Source of the DNA: Mesorhizobium sp. M4B.F.Ca.ET.203.01.1.1
Lineage (GTDB): Bacteria; Pseudomonadota; Alphaproteobacteria; Rhizobiales; Rhizobiaceae
NCBI RefSeq assembly: GCF_004791025.1
Contig: NZ_SRUO01000015.1
Span: 116,408 to 180,407, forward strand
Length of the DNA: 64,000 bases
Direction: 5' to 3'
The position numbers were made by a program, and so were the translations under genes. Each line of letters opens with the position of its first letter. The first letter of the stretch is position 1. Below are positions 8,698 through 16,999 of this stretch, one piece after another. Below the pieces are notes generated by a model. That model saw nothing but the letters and a program-made list of their open reading frames with translations, did not search any database and was not told the origin of the DNA.

Positions 8698-9507
8698 TCA
8701 GTCCTGGCTTGAAGCGGCTCCTCGACCCCACTGTGGCGCGGGCTGCGCCGCAGCTGGAGCGCTGGCGGCTGGTTCGGCCGGGACGGGCGCCTGCTCGACG
8801 TCTGGCGCAGGTTCGGGTTCCCCGTCCGCGCCGGCCAGCAGCGGCACGCCACGGTTGCGCAGGACCAGCACCAGGACGGAGCCGGCGATGATGCCGCCGA
8901 TGTGGCAGGCCCAGGAGACCTGGTCCTCACCGCCGGCGGCGAACATGACGATCTGGAAGACGATCCACAGGATCAGCGGGATGAAGGCGGGGATGCGCAA
9001 GGGAATGCGGGCGAAGGCGAGCACCCAGACCTTCACCCTTGGGTAGAGGATCAGATAGGCGGCGACGACGCCGGCAATGGCGCCGGAGGCGCCGATCAGC
9101 GGCACTTGCGAATCCCAGGCCACCAACCCTTGGAAGAAGGCGCCGGCAATGGCGCAGGCGAGGTAGAAGATCAAATAGCGGATATGGCCGAGGGCATCCT
9201 CGACATTGTCGCCGAACACCCACAGGAACAGCATGTTGCCGCCGAGATGGAAGATATCGGCGTGCAGGAAGGAATAGGTCAGGTAGCTCAGGCTCTCCGG
9301 GATGACGACGAATTCGGGCGAAAGCTCGACCCTGTCATGGACGACGGAGGGGATGAAACCGAGGCCGAGCACCGCGGCATTGGTGAAATCCTCGCCGCCG
9401 AGCGTGGTGGCGAAATAGACGAGCACGTTGGCGACGATCAGGCCGATCGTCACATATTGCAGGTGGATGTGACGCAGCCTGTTGGTGTCGTATAGCGGGA
9501 TGAACAT
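8698..9507 (-). CDS. Rhomboid family intramembrane serine protease
   Basis: A 269-aa polytopic membrane protein with six predicted helices. The catalytic dyad is visible: S141 in G-A-S-G-A (helix 4) and H202 in A-C-H-I-G-G (helix 6). H-L-G-G-N-M-L-F-L-W, with the conserved Asn of helix 2, is also present. The C-terminal tail of about 40 residues is rich in Pro, Ala and Glu. The start is ATG 9507, because the upstream extension of the frame is not protein-like and the homologous region begins M-F-I-P-L-Y-D. The substrate is unknown. Confidence 0.9.
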   Translation of the reverse strand: MFIPLYDTNRLRHIHLQYVTIGLIVANVLVYFATTLGGEDFTNAAVLGLGFIPSVVHDRVELSPEFVVIPESLSYLTYSFLHADIFHLGGNMLFLWVFGDNVEDALGHIRYLIFYLACAIAGAFFQGLVAWDSQVPLIGASGAIAGVVAAYLILYPRVKVWVLAFARIPLRIPAFIPLILWIVFQIVMFAAGGEDQVSWACHIGGIIAGSVLVLVLRNRGVPLLAGADGEPEPAPDVEQAPVPAEPAASAPAAAQPAPQWGRGAASSQD

Positions 9508-9538
9508 GAGACCCTGGCCCTTCCGCTTCCACGTGGAG

Positions 9539-10120
9539 TCAGCGGTTCTTGCCGGGAACCCATAACACGTCGGCCTTTCCATTGTCATTGACCGCACGGG
9601 CGGCGACGAACAGAAAGTCGGAGACGCGGTTGATGTACTTGATCGCCTCGCGGTTGACCGGCTCGCCGGGGTCCTGCGCCAGCGCCACAATGATCCGCTC
9701 GGCCCGCCGCGCCACCGTGCGGGCAAGGTGAAGTGCGGCCGCCGCCGGCGTGCCGCCGTTCAGCACGAAGGATTTGAGCGGCTGCAGTTCCTTGTTGAGG
9801 AGGTCGATGTCCTTCTCGACGCGATCGGTCTGCGAGGCGACGATACGCAACGGCTCATAGGCGAGCGGCTTGCCGTCATCCGGCACGGCGAGATCGGCGC
9901 CGAGATCGAAAAGGTCGTTCTGGATACGCGACAGCATGGCGTCGATCGAGGGATGGCCGTCAACGGTGTGGATGCGGGCCATGCCGATGCAGGCATTGGC
10001 CTCGTCGACCGTGCCGTAGGCGTCGATGCGCAGGTCGGATTTCAGCCGCCGCTCGCCGGTGCCGAGGCCGGTGGTGCCGTCATCGCCGGTGCGGGTGTAG
10101 ATCTTGTTGAGCTTGACCAA
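9539..10120 (-). CDS. Cob(I)alamin adenosyltransferase (PduO type)
   Basis: Transfers adenosyl from ATP to cob(I)alamin, making coenzyme B12. The N-terminal ATP loop T-R-T-G-D-D-G-T-T-G-L-G, the A-Y-G-T-V-D-E-A-N segment and the C-terminal R-V-S-D-F-L-F motif identify the PduO family. I chose TTG 10120 because GGGAGGG lies 8 bases upstream and the family begins K-L-N-K-I-Y-T-R. This gives 193 aa. The longer frame (to 10186) reads through an intergenic repeat. The gene is 31 bases from the rhomboid start on the same strand. Confidence 0.9.
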   Translation of the reverse strand: MVKLNKIYTRTGDDGTTGLGTGERRLKSDLRIDAYGTVDEANACIGMARIHTVDGHPSIDAMLSRIQNDLFDLGADLAVPDDGKPLAYEPLRIVASQTDRVEKDIDLLNKELQPLKSFVLNGGTPAAAALHLARTVARRAERIIVALAQDPGEPVNREAIKYINRVSDFLFVAARAVNDNGKADVLWVPGKNR

Positions 10121-10137
10121 GCGCTGCCCTCCCGAGA

Positions 10138-10181
10138 GCAATTCCAGGAAAAGTGCGTAGCGGTTTTCCGTCCGGAATTGC
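10138..10181 (-). repeat. Palindromic intergenic repeat family A, copy 1
   Basis: A 44-bp unit with ends GGAATTGC/GCAATTCC. Its reverse complement is identical through the core to copy 2 (16955-16998) and close to copy 3 (32376-32419). It lies directly upstream of the adenosyltransferase start. Confidence 0.8.
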
Positions 10182-10250
10182 GTCAAAACAAATAGATAGA
10201 GCGGGTCGGCGATTCTATGAAAAGCTGAACCGCTCGATCGACCGATACCC

Positions 10251-10442
10251 TCACTTGCGGGTGAAATACACCGCCAGCATGATCAGCACCAAGGCGATGA
10301 ACTGCAACAGCACGCGCGCCTGCATCAGCTTGTTGGAGGTCATGCTGGAGCCGCCGCGCAACATGTTGATCAGGCCGCGGATCAGCACGAACACCACGGC
10401 GAGCATGACGAGGACGGCGAGGATATTGAAGACGGTTGCCAT
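10251..10442 (-). CDS. Small twin-transmembrane protein, HIG1-like
   Basis: A 63-aa protein with two hydrophobic helices (about residues 3-24 and 44-60) joined by a short basic loop with Q-A-R. This resembles the twin-transmembrane/HIG1-domain proteins of alphaproteobacteria, whose mitochondrial relatives stabilise respiratory supercomplexes. That role here is inference. The gene begins at ATG 10442. It lies 24 bases downstream of the SDR stop on the same strand, so the two may be cotranscribed. Confidence 0.7.
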   Translation of the reverse strand: MATVFNILAVLVMLAVVFVLIRGLINMLRGGSSMTSNKLMQARVLLQFIALVLIMLAVYFTRK

Positions 10443-10465
10443 AGTCTGTTTCCAATCAGTTCCGT

Positions 10466-11299
10466 TCAGGCGCGTTTGGCAAGCAGGCGGTAGAGCATCG
10501 ACGCCGGCAATATGCGTTTGAGGACCACGCCGATCCTTGCCGGCACCGTTACCACATAGTGTGGGCGCGGGCGCCGCGACAGAAGCGCATGGCGCAAGGC
10601 GGTGTGAACCACTTCCGGTCCCGGTTTCAGGCGCGAGACGCTGCCGCCGGCCCTCAGCCTCGCCAGTTGCGCCTCATAGGCGGCGCGATGGACGGAGTGC
10701 TCGTGGTCGATGTTCTTCAGGAACCAGAACAGCCCGTTAGAGGCGATCTTCGACGTCACCGGACCCGGCTCGATCAGCGAGACATGGATGCCGCTGCCCT
10801 CAAGCTCCTGGTGCAGGCACAGCATCAGGCCCTCCAGCGCATGCTTTGAGGCCGAATAGGCGCCGCGAAAGCGGACCGGCGTCAGGCCGAGGATCGAAGA
10901 GCAATGGACGAGCCGGCCATGGCCCTGGCGGCGCATCACCGGCACGATGCGGCGGGTGAGGTCGTGCCAGCCGAAGAGATTGGCCTCGAACTGCTCCTTC
11001 AACGCTGAAACCGGCAGGTCCTCGACGGCGCCCGGCTGCGCGTGGGCGCCGTTGTTGAACAACGCGTCTAGCCCTCCGCCGGTGCGCTCCAGCACCGAGG
11101 CGACCAGCGCCTCGATCGAGGCGGGCTCGCGATAGTCGAGATAGAAGGTCTCGATGCCGTCGGCCTCGAGCGCGGCGATGTCGGCCGGCTTGCGCGCCGT
11201 CGCGAACACCCGCCAGCCTTCCGCCTTCAGCGCCCGCGCGCAATGGGCGCCGATGCCGGAAGAGGCGCCGGTGACGATGATGGTGCGCGGCGCGTTCAC
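10466..11299 (-). CDS. Short-chain dehydrogenase/reductase
   Basis: An NAD(P)-dependent oxidoreductase of the classical SDR family. T-G-A-S-S-G-I-G near residue 10 binds the cofactor. The catalytic S...Y-x-x-x-K is seen as C-S-S-I-L ... Y-S-A-S-K. I prefer GTG 11299, which gives M-N-A-P-R-T-I-I-V-T-G and 277 aa. GTG 11338 is in frame but would overlap the 5' region of the divergent YihY gene. The substrate cannot be told from sequence. Confidence 0.85.
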   Translation of the reverse strand: MNAPRTIIVTGASSGIGAHCARALKAEGWRVFATARKPADIAALEADGIETFYLDYREPASIEALVASVLERTGGGLDALFNNGAHAQPGAVEDLPVSALKEQFEANLFGWHDLTRRIVPVMRRQGHGRLVHCSSILGLTPVRFRGAYSASKHALEGLMLCLHQELEGSGIHVSLIEPGPVTSKIASNGLFWFLKNIDHEHSVHRAAYEAQLARLRAGGSVSRLKPGPEVVHTALRHALLSRRPRPHYVVTVPARIGVVLKRILPASMLYRLLAKRA

Positions 11300-11382
11300 G
11301 GCGTGGTTTGACCTAGGGTTGCCATTTGCCGCATTCACTTCCCATATTCGCGGCGTCGAGACAATCGAAGGGAACGCGGTAC

Positions 11383-12234
11383 GTGTTGCGGAAGATCGTC
11401 GCCCTGCGCCGCGTGCTCTATGACGCGATCGGTCATTTCAACACCGATGACGGCTGGGCGATGGCCAGCCATCTGGCGATTACCTCGCTGATGGCGCTGT
11501 TTCCGTTTCTGATCTTCGCCACGACCCTGGCGAGCTTCCTCGGCGCGCAGGCCTTCGCCGACACCGCCGTGCACCTCGTCTTTGACACCTGGCCGGAGCA
11601 GATCGCCAAGCCGATCGCGCGCGAGGTGCTGAACGTGCTTACCGTGCGGCGCACCGACCTTTTGACCTACGGCGTGCTGCTTGCCGCCTATTTCGCCTCG
11701 AACGGCATCGAGGCGCTGCGCACCTCGCTCAACCGCGCCTATCGCGTGTCGGAAACGCGCGGCATCATCTATCGTCGCGTGCAGAGCATCATCTTCGTGC
11801 TGATCGCCACCGCCTGCTTCCTGGCGATCAGCGTGCTCCTGGTGTTCGCGCCGCTTTTGGCGCGGCTGGCCGAGGCCCATCTCGATTGGATCAGGCCCTA
11901 TATGGGCACGATCACGCTATGGCGTTACGTCATCGCCTCGACGGTCATCGTCATCGGCCTGTTCTCGGTGCATTTTTGGCTGCCGGCGGGCAAGCGCCGC
12001 CTGCTTTCGATCGTGCCGGGCATCATCTTCACGCTCGCGGCATGGCTGATCGGCTCGACCATCTTCGCCACCTATCTCGACCATTTCTCGTCCTATGTGA
12101 CGACCTATGCCGGCCTTGCCTCGATCATGATCGCGGTGGTCTTCCTCTACATCGTCTCGGCGATCTTCATCCTCGGCGGCGAACTCAATGCCGCGATCAG
12201 CCGCTATCTCGAGGCGCGCGCCCGCGTCAGTTGA
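11383..12234 (+). CDS. YihY/RBN family inner-membrane protein
   Basis: About 283 aa with six predicted membrane helices and the family landmark segments A-S-H-L-A-I-T-S-L-M-A-L-F-P and Y-F-A-S-N-G-I-E-A-L. The E. coli relative was once called RNase BN, but the function of YihY proteins is unsettled. I chose GTG 11383 because GAAGGGAA lies about 10 bases upstream. The longer frame (from 11326) would overlap the divergent SDR gene. The 3' end overlaps the convergent EamA gene by 31 bases. Confidence 0.82.
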   Translation: MLRKIVALRRVLYDAIGHFNTDDGWAMASHLAITSLMALFPFLIFATTLASFLGAQAFADTAVHLVFDTWPEQIAKPIAREVLNVLTVRRTDLLTYGVLLAAYFASNGIEALRTSLNRAYRVSETRGIIYRRVQSIIFVLIATACFLAISVLLVFAPLLARLAEAHLDWIRPYMGTITLWRYVIASTVIVIGLFSVHFWLPAGKRRLLSIVPGIIFTLAAWLIGSTIFATYLDHFSSYVTTYAGLASIMIAVVFLYIVSAIFILGGELNAAISRYLEARARVS

Positions 12235-13121
12235 GCCTGTTCCGGATCATGTCCTGGCCGCCGCGCGGTCGCCAGGCCGACGCCGAGCGTGGCGATCGCC
12301 ATGCCGACGATCTGCAGCAGATTGAGATGCTCGCCGAACAGCGCCCAGGCGATGACCGCGGTGACCGCCGGGACCAGGTAGAACAGCGAGGCGACCTTCG
12401 ACATCTCGCCGTCGCGGATCATCACCATCAACAGGAAGATGGCGCCGATCGAGAGCACCAGCACCAGCCAGGCCATGGCGAAGATCAGCTCGCCATTGAG
12501 GGTGACGATGCGCGTCTCGAAGGCGAGCGAGGCGAGCGCCATCAGCGCGGCGCCGCCGACATACTGCCACATCGTCGCCGTCACCAGGTCGCCGCCGGAG
12601 GCGAAGCGCTTCTGCCAGACGGTGCCGGCGCTCATGGCCAGCACCGAGATCAGTGAGGCGGTCAGCGTGGCGGCGGTGACGCCGCCGCCAACGGCTCCGA
12701 GCTTCGGCCACAGCACGATGACGACGCCGACGAGCCCGACGGCGAGGCCCGTCCAATGGCGCGGCAGGATCGCCTCGCCGAGGAACTTGCCGGCAAGCAC
12801 CGCCGTAATCAGCGGCTGCAGGCCGACGATCAGCGCCGAAAAGCCGGCGGGCATGCCCCTGTGGATCGCCCAGAACACGGCGCCGAGATAGACGCCGTGC
12901 ATCAGCACGCCGGCAAGCGCGGCATGGCAGGCCTCGGCTCGACTCGCCCTCCTCGAGCCGAGCACGATCGTCAGAATTGCGAGCAGGATGGCGGCCAGGA
13001 TGAAGCGCGCGGCGAGGAAGGTGAAGGGCTCGGCCCAGGGCATGGCATAGCGCGCGCCGATGAAGCCGGTCGCCCAAAGGACGACGAAAGAGGCGGGTAT
13101 GAACCGCTTGATGCTGTGCAT
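12204..13121 (-). CDS. EamA/DMT family transporter
   Basis: A 305-aa protein with ten predicted membrane helices in two EamA repeats (about residues 8-135 and 150-285), the drug/metabolite transporter superfamily that includes RhaT- and YdcZ-like exporters. The substrate is unknown. It converges on the YihY gene with a 31-base overlap of coding ends (12204-12234). The start is ATG 13121. No linked regulator is visible. Confidence 0.88.
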   Translation of the reverse strand: MHSIKRFIPASFVVLWATGFIGARYAMPWAEPFTFLAARFILAAILLAILTIVLGSRRASRAEACHAALAGVLMHGVYLGAVFWAIHRGMPAGFSALIVGLQPLITAVLAGKFLGEAILPRHWTGLAVGLVGVVIVLWPKLGAVGGGVTAATLTASLISVLAMSAGTVWQKRFASGGDLVTATMWQYVGGAALMALASLAFETRIVTLNGELIFAMAWLVLVLSIGAIFLLMVMIRDGEMSKVASLFYLVPAVTAVIAWALFGEHLNLLQIVGMAIATLGVGLATARRPGHDPEQAQLTRARASR

Positions 13122-13280
13122 GTTCGGGGAAGGGCCTGTTGCTTCGTGAAGAGGTGACTAGCGAGATTGCTCTAATGCCGTTCAATCCGGCAATCAAAAC
13201 GAAACGATTGATCCATAAGCTCATCCGAATTCAACATAGGGCGCCACGGCAACCGACAAGTTGTCGATGGATCAAGGGGC

Positions 13281-13595
13281 ATGGCGTTCAGCGCGCCATG
13301 GGCAGGCATGCTTTTGCATCTCGACACGAGCTGGCTGCTGATGACGGTTGCGACCGTCGCCGTCTTCGGCTTCTTCTTCGGCACCGCGCTTGACGCCATC
13401 ATGCAGGACGACGGCTTCGGCTCGACCGGCAACACGCTGCTGTTCACGGCCGGCTTCTTCCTCGCGGTGATCGTCGCCAATGAACACGGCATCAGCCTCA
13501 GGGACCTCAAGATCGCGGTCGCCTGGGGCCTGGGCGGCGCCTTCACCTTCATCAGCAGCATGGCGCTGATAAAGGCCGGCCTGGCGCGTTGGTGA
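13281..13595 (+). CDS. Small membrane protein of unknown function
   Basis: A 104-aa protein. The start ATG 13281 follows AAGGGG by 1-2 bases, and a second ATG (13308) is possible. It has three hydrophobic stretches (about residues 18-38, 50-65 and 82-100) and a conserved-looking acidic loop D-A-I-M-Q-D-D-G-F-G. I do not recognise a family. It stands alone between the divergent EamA gene and a palindromic repeat. Confidence 0.65.
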   Translation: MAFSAPWAGMLLHLDTSWLLMTVATVAVFGFFFGTALDAIMQDDGFGSTGNTLLFTAGFFLAVIVANEHGISLRDLKIAVAWGLGGAFTFISSMALIKAGLARW

Positions 13596-13597
13596 TA

Positions 13598-13712
13598 TTC
13601 AGGTGAGGCCGGCCTGCGAACGGCAGGCTCCTGTGCCTGTACGGCGCCGTGCGTCCTGTTGGACGCGCTAAGGACGCCGTACCACTTATGCCAGGCGGCC
13701 TGACCTGAATCT
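13598..13712. repeat. Long imperfect inverted repeat containing repeat family B, copy 1
   Basis: Outer arms ATTCAGGTGAGGCCGGCCTG and CAGGCGGCCTGACCTGAAT flank an inner element (13640-13681) beginning TACGGCGCCG and ending GACGCCGTA. The inner element recurs at 15455-15498. It lies between two convergent genes, where it could also act as a bidirectional terminator. Confidence 0.7.
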
Positions 13713-13735
13713 CAGCATACCCACCTCGAAGAATC

Positions 13736-14611
13736 CTAGAGACCGACCAGCCGCCGGACGTCGTCCGGCGACGCGCCGGCTTGCCTGAGCGCGGCGAGGC
13801 CGGTGTCGCCAAGGCTCTTCGACAGCTTGCGACCATCAGGGCCGAGGATCAGGCGGTGGTGGAAATAGGCCGGCTGATCGAGGCCGAGCAGGTCCTGCAG
13901 CAGGCGTTGAACGCTGGTCGCCAGGAACAGGTCCTGGCCACGCACGACTTGGCTGATGCCTTGCAGGGCATCGTCGACGACGACTGCGAGGTGGTAGCTG
14001 GTCGGGATGTCGCGCCGCGCCAGGATCACGTCGCCCCAGTCGCGCGGCCGCGCCTCGATGCGCCGCCTGGCCCCTAGCGTCGCATCGCTGAATTCGGTCC
14101 AGGACAGGTCGCTCGAGACACGCGCCATCGCCTTTTCGATATCCAGCCGCCAGGCGAAGGGGGCGTTCTCGGCGATCCGCCGCTTGCGTTCGCTGATCGG
14201 CAAGGCCTTGTCCATGGCGGGATAGAGCGGCACGCCATCGGGGTCGCGGGGCCAGTCGCGGCCACGCTTGTCGCTGTCGGCGATATAGGCCCTGATCTCG
14301 CCACGGCTCATGAAGGCAGGGTAGACGAGCTCCTCGCCGACCAGCCGGTCGAGCACCGCCTGGTATTCCGCAAAATGGTCCGACTGGCGGCGCACGGGCC
14401 GCTCCCACTCCAGCCCCAGCCATTCCAGATCGCGATAGATGCCGGCTTCGAATTCCGGCGTGCAGCGCGTCGTGTCGATGTCCTCGATGCGCAGCAGCAG
14501 ACGCCCACCCGCCGTCTCCGCCAACCTCTGGTTGAGCAGCGCCGAATAGGCGTGGCCGAGATGCAGGTCGCCATTCGGGCTCGGCGCGAAGCGGAATGTC
14601 AGCAGCGTCAT
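13736..14611 (-). CDS. gluQ: Glutamyl-Q tRNA(Asp) synthetase
   Basis: A 291-aa truncated glutamyl-tRNA synthetase-like enzyme that attaches glutamate to queuosine at position 34 of tRNA(Asp). The class I motifs are present as H-L-G-H (17-20) and R-K-L-S-K-S near residue 262. The N-terminal R-F-A-P-S-P-N-G is diagnostic. The anticodon-binding domain of GltX is absent, as expected. The cysteine zinc ligands of the E. coli enzyme are missing (V-Y-P-A-F-M-S-R replaces the Cys-containing segment). It diverges from the glycosylase gene at 14709. Confidence 0.9.
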   Translation of the reverse strand: MTLLTFRFAPSPNGDLHLGHAYSALLNQRLAETAGGRLLLRIEDIDTTRCTPEFEAGIYRDLEWLGLEWERPVRRQSDHFAEYQAVLDRLVGEELVYPAFMSRGEIRAYIADSDKRGRDWPRDPDGVPLYPAMDKALPISERKRRIAENAPFAWRLDIEKAMARVSSDLSWTEFSDATLGARRRIEARPRDWGDVILARRDIPTSYHLAVVVDDALQGISQVVRGQDLFLATSVQRLLQDLLGLDQPAYFHHRLILGPDGRKLSKSLGDTGLAALRQAGASPDDVRRLVGL

Positions 14612-14708
14612 CTCTTTGGCGGCAATCGGGTTGTGCGGCGCTTTCGCCGGTTGCTACTTTGCACGGCCATCAATTGCCACTTCGTGCGCGTCCTGGAAAC
14701 AAGCAAGC

Positions 14709-15350
14709 ATGCAACGCATCGCCAGTCTCGACGATATCGCGCAAGGGCTGGACGCGCTCTGCCTGCTCGACCCGCGGCTGGAGAAGGTGCGCGGCATGGC
14801 GGGCGAGGTGCCGCTCAGGCTTTCCGAGCCTGGGTTCAGGAGCCTGGCCTCGATCATCGTCTCGCAGCAGGTGTCGCGCGCTAGCGCAGACGCGATCTTC
14901 GGCCGGCTGGTGCGGCTGCTCGATCCACTGACGCCGGAGGCGGTGCTTGCCGCCGGCGAGGACATCTTTCGCGAGGCCGGGCTGTCGCGGCCGAAGCAGC
15001 GCGGCCTGATCGCTGTCGCCAGCGCTGTCGCCGAAGGTCTCGACCTCCATCATCTTTGCCGGCTCGATGCCAATGAGGCGATCACGGCGATGACGGCGGT
15101 GCCCGGCATCGGTCCGTGGACGGCGGAATGCTACCTGCTGTTCGCCGCCGGCCATCCCGACGTCTTCCCGGCGCGGGACGTCGCGCTGCAGAGCGCGGTC
15201 GGCCACGCGCTGGGCATCGACCCGCGTCCGCCGGAGAAAACGCTTATCCGCCTCGCCGAATCATGGAGCCCGTGGCGAGGTGTCGCGTCGCGGCTTTTCT
15301 GGGCCTACTACCGTGAGACGCGGGGCAGGGACGCCGCGCCACCGGCGTAA
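14709..15350 (+). CDS. alkA: DNA-3-methyladenine glycosylase II (AlkA type)
   Basis: A 213-aa base-excision repair glycosylase of the HhH-GPD superfamily that removes alkylated purines. The helix-hairpin-helix (A-V-P-G-I-G-P-W-T-A) and the catalytic aspartate D157 in F-P-A-R-D-V-A-L are present. I chose ATG 14709 (M-Q-R-I-A-S-L-D-D-I) over the longer frame, whose first 31 residues are not protein-like. It lacks the N-terminal domain of E. coli AlkA, like many short AlkA homologues. Confidence 0.9.
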   Translation: MQRIASLDDIAQGLDALCLLDPRLEKVRGMAGEVPLRLSEPGFRSLASIIVSQQVSRASADAIFGRLVRLLDPLTPEAVLAAGEDIFREAGLSRPKQRGLIAVASAVAEGLDLHHLCRLDANEAITAMTAVPGIGPWTAECYLLFAAGHPDVFPARDVALQSAVGHALGIDPRPPEKTLIRLAESWSPWRGVASRLFWAYYRETRGRDAAPPA

Positions 15351-15454
15351 ATCCGTAAAAAAGCCCTAAAATCATGCGTTTTTGACATTTCGGGCGCGCG
15401 ACAATCCGCTTCACATCCCTGTCATGTCGGGCTTACAGTATCCGCGCCGATCGG

Positions 15455-15498
15455 TTACGGCGCCGCGCATCCGGTTGGATGCGAAAAAGACGCCGTAA
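15455..15498. repeat. Palindromic intergenic repeat family B, copy 2
   Basis: TTACGGCGCCGCGCATCCGG at the start and GACGCCGTAA at the end, with a GGTTGGATGCG core. It is closely similar to 13640-13681 (TACGGCGCCG ... TTGGACGCG ... GACGCCGTA). Confidence 0.75.
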
Positions 15499-15511
15499 GA
15501 CTTTTGAAGTT

Positions 15512-15545
15512 GCGCATGATCCTTTCGATTTTCGGGGTCATGCGC
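15512..15545. repeat. Palindromic intergenic repeat family C, short copy
   Basis: GCGCATGA (15512-15519) and TCATGCGC (15538-15545) flank TTTCGATTTTCG. It is related to the longer element at 46038-46085. It lies between repeat family B and the HNH gene and accounts for the apparent upstream extension of that frame. Confidence 0.7.
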
Positions 15546-15566
15546 GGAGCCAAGGAGGTCAACGAC

Positions 15567-16124
15567 GTGACGGTTGCCGTATCTCCGGATGGGCTTCCAG
15601 CACTGGTGCTGAACGCGGACTACCGTCCGCTCAGCTATTACCCGCTGTCGCTCTGGTCATGGCAGGATGCCATCAAGGCGGTGTTCCTCGACCGGGTGAA
15701 CATCGTCGCCGAGTACGAGCATGCCGTCTCCTCTCCGACCTTCTCGATGAAGCTGCCCAGTGTCGTCAGCCTGAAGGCCTATGTGAAGCCGTCGAGGCAT
15801 CCGGCCTTCACCCGCTTCAACGTCTTCCTGCGCGACCGTTTCCAGTGCCAGTATTGCGGCACGCCTGACGACCTGACCTTCGATCATGTCATCCCGCGCC
15901 ATCGCGGCGGCGCCACGACCTGGGAGAATGTCGTTGCCGCCTGCTCGCCCTGCAACCTCAGGAAGGGCGGCATGATGCCGGCGCATGCCAAGATGTGGCC
16001 GCTGCAAAAGCCCTATCAGCCGACGGTGCACGACCTGCACAACAACGGCCGCCTGTTCCCACCCAACCATCTGCATGAAAGCTGGATGGATTATCTCTAC
16101 TGGGATGTCGAACTGGAGCCTTAG
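15567..16124 (+). CDS. HNH endonuclease family protein
   Basis: A 185-aa protein with a C-terminal HNH nuclease domain: C-Q-Y-C-G, then D-H-V-I-P-R-H-R-G-G and N-V-V-A-A-C-S-P-C-N, giving the two CxxC zinc pairs and the HNH catalytic centre. It resembles the free-standing HNH proteins widespread in alphaproteobacteria, whose role is not established. No methylase or toxin partner is adjacent. The start is GTG 15567, because AAGGAGG lies a few bases upstream. Confidence 0.88.
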   Translation: MTVAVSPDGLPALVLNADYRPLSYYPLSLWSWQDAIKAVFLDRVNIVAEYEHAVSSPTFSMKLPSVVSLKAYVKPSRHPAFTRFNVFLRDRFQCQYCGTPDDLTFDHVIPRHRGGATTWENVVAACSPCNLRKGGMMPAHAKMWPLQKPYQPTVHDLHNNGRLFPPNHLHESWMDYLYWDVELEP

Positions 16125-16162
16125 AGTTCGGCACAAATCCGCGAGCCCGGCCGTCTGCCGCA

Positions 16163-16221
16163 GCTTTCTGCGCTTCCGGTGCTCACGTACTTAAGTACGC
16201 TCCGCTCCGGTTCTCGAAAGC
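16163..16221. repeat. Imperfect dyad centred on a 14-bp palindrome
   Basis: A perfect palindrome CGTACTTAAGTACG (16186-16199) sits at the centre of a longer imperfect hairpin with ends GCTTT/AAAGC. It lies between the convergent HNH and dsbB genes and could act as a terminator or mRNA end, although no U-tract follows. Confidence 0.5.
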
Positions 16222-16280
16222 CGCACCAGCCAATCCGGGCTGGCGAATTTCTGGACGAACTCCGTGTTGCGCTCTTCAAT

Positions 16281-16799
16281 TCAATCCCGCGCGAACGCGC
16301 TGCGAAAGGCGACAGCGGCGAGGATGAAGCTGGCGATGGCGTTCCAGCCGGCCAGCGACAGGCCGAGGATGCGCAGCGCCGCCTTGTCGCAGGAGGGCGG
16401 TACGAACTTGTCGAGCGCGTCGAGCACGCCCTTGCCGCCGGTGTCGACCGGGCCGGCGCCGGCGGTGCAGTCTGCCGGGCCCTGCCACCAGGCCCATTCG
16501 ACGCCGGAGTGATAGACGCCGAGATAGAGGCCGTAGAGCATCAGCAGGCCGCCGAGGCCAAGCAGGCCGCGCGTCAGCCACGCCGGCGCCTTGAGCAGCG
16601 AGGCGATCACCGCCAGCAGCATCAACGGCGCGCCGATGTAGTAGGGGGTGCGCTGCTCCAGGCAGAGATGGCAGGGGATGTAGCCGCCAATGTACTGGAA
16701 GGCGAGCGCCGAGCCGAGGGTGGCGGCCATGGCGACGGCGAGAAACAGCGCCGCCCGCGTCCGCTGGCGTCCGGTGTCGGCATTCATGATCGCTGTCAT
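16281..16799 (-). CDS. dsbB: Disulfide bond formation protein B
   Basis: A 172-aa inner-membrane protein with four predicted helices that reoxidises DsbA and passes electrons to quinone. The first periplasmic pair C43-x-x-C46 (P-C-H-L-C) and the second pair C111 and C137 are present, as DsbB requires. M5 is a possible alternative start. No dsbA gene is adjacent. The upstream side holds a cluster of palindromic repeats (16827-16998). Confidence 0.88.
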   Translation of the reverse strand: MTAIMNADTGRQRTRAALFLAVAMAATLGSALAFQYIGGYIPCHLCLEQRTPYYIGAPLMLLAVIASLLKAPAWLTRGLLGLGGLLMLYGLYLGVYHSGVEWAWWQGPADCTAGAGPVDTGGKGVLDALDKFVPPSCDKAALRILGLSLAGWNAIASFILAAVAFRSAFARD

Positions 16800-16826
16800 C
16801 GAAGGTGGTCCGTTGGCTTGGTCGCT

Positions 16827-16877
16827 AGAGCATGATGCCGAAAAGTGTGAAGCGCTTTTCGGGCGACATCATGCTCT
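16827..16877. repeat. Palindromic element with AGAGCATGATG ends (repeat family C-like)
   Basis: The 11-bp perfect arms AGAGCATGATG (16827-16837) and CATCATGCTCT (16867-16877) enclose a second arm pair, GAAAAG/CTTTTC. This is the same architecture as family C. A further imperfect dyad with GCCGGAT/ATCCGGC ends follows at about 16894-16938. Confidence 0.7.
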
Positions 16878-16954
16878 ATCTCTTTGCTTTAGGGCCGGAT
16901 TCAGATTTCAGGTCGATTCGTCCTGAAATCATCCGGCTCCAGATTTGTTTTGAC

Positions 16955-16998
16955 GCAATTCCGGACGGAAAACCGCTACGCACTTTTCCTGGAATTGC
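16955..16998 (+). repeat. Palindromic intergenic repeat family A, copy 2
   Basis: A 44-bp unit beginning GCAATTCCGGACGGAAAACC and ending GGAATTGC. Its core is identical to copy 1 in reverse orientation. It ends one base before the stop codon of the YqaA-family gene. Confidence 0.8.
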
Positions 16999-16999
16999 G

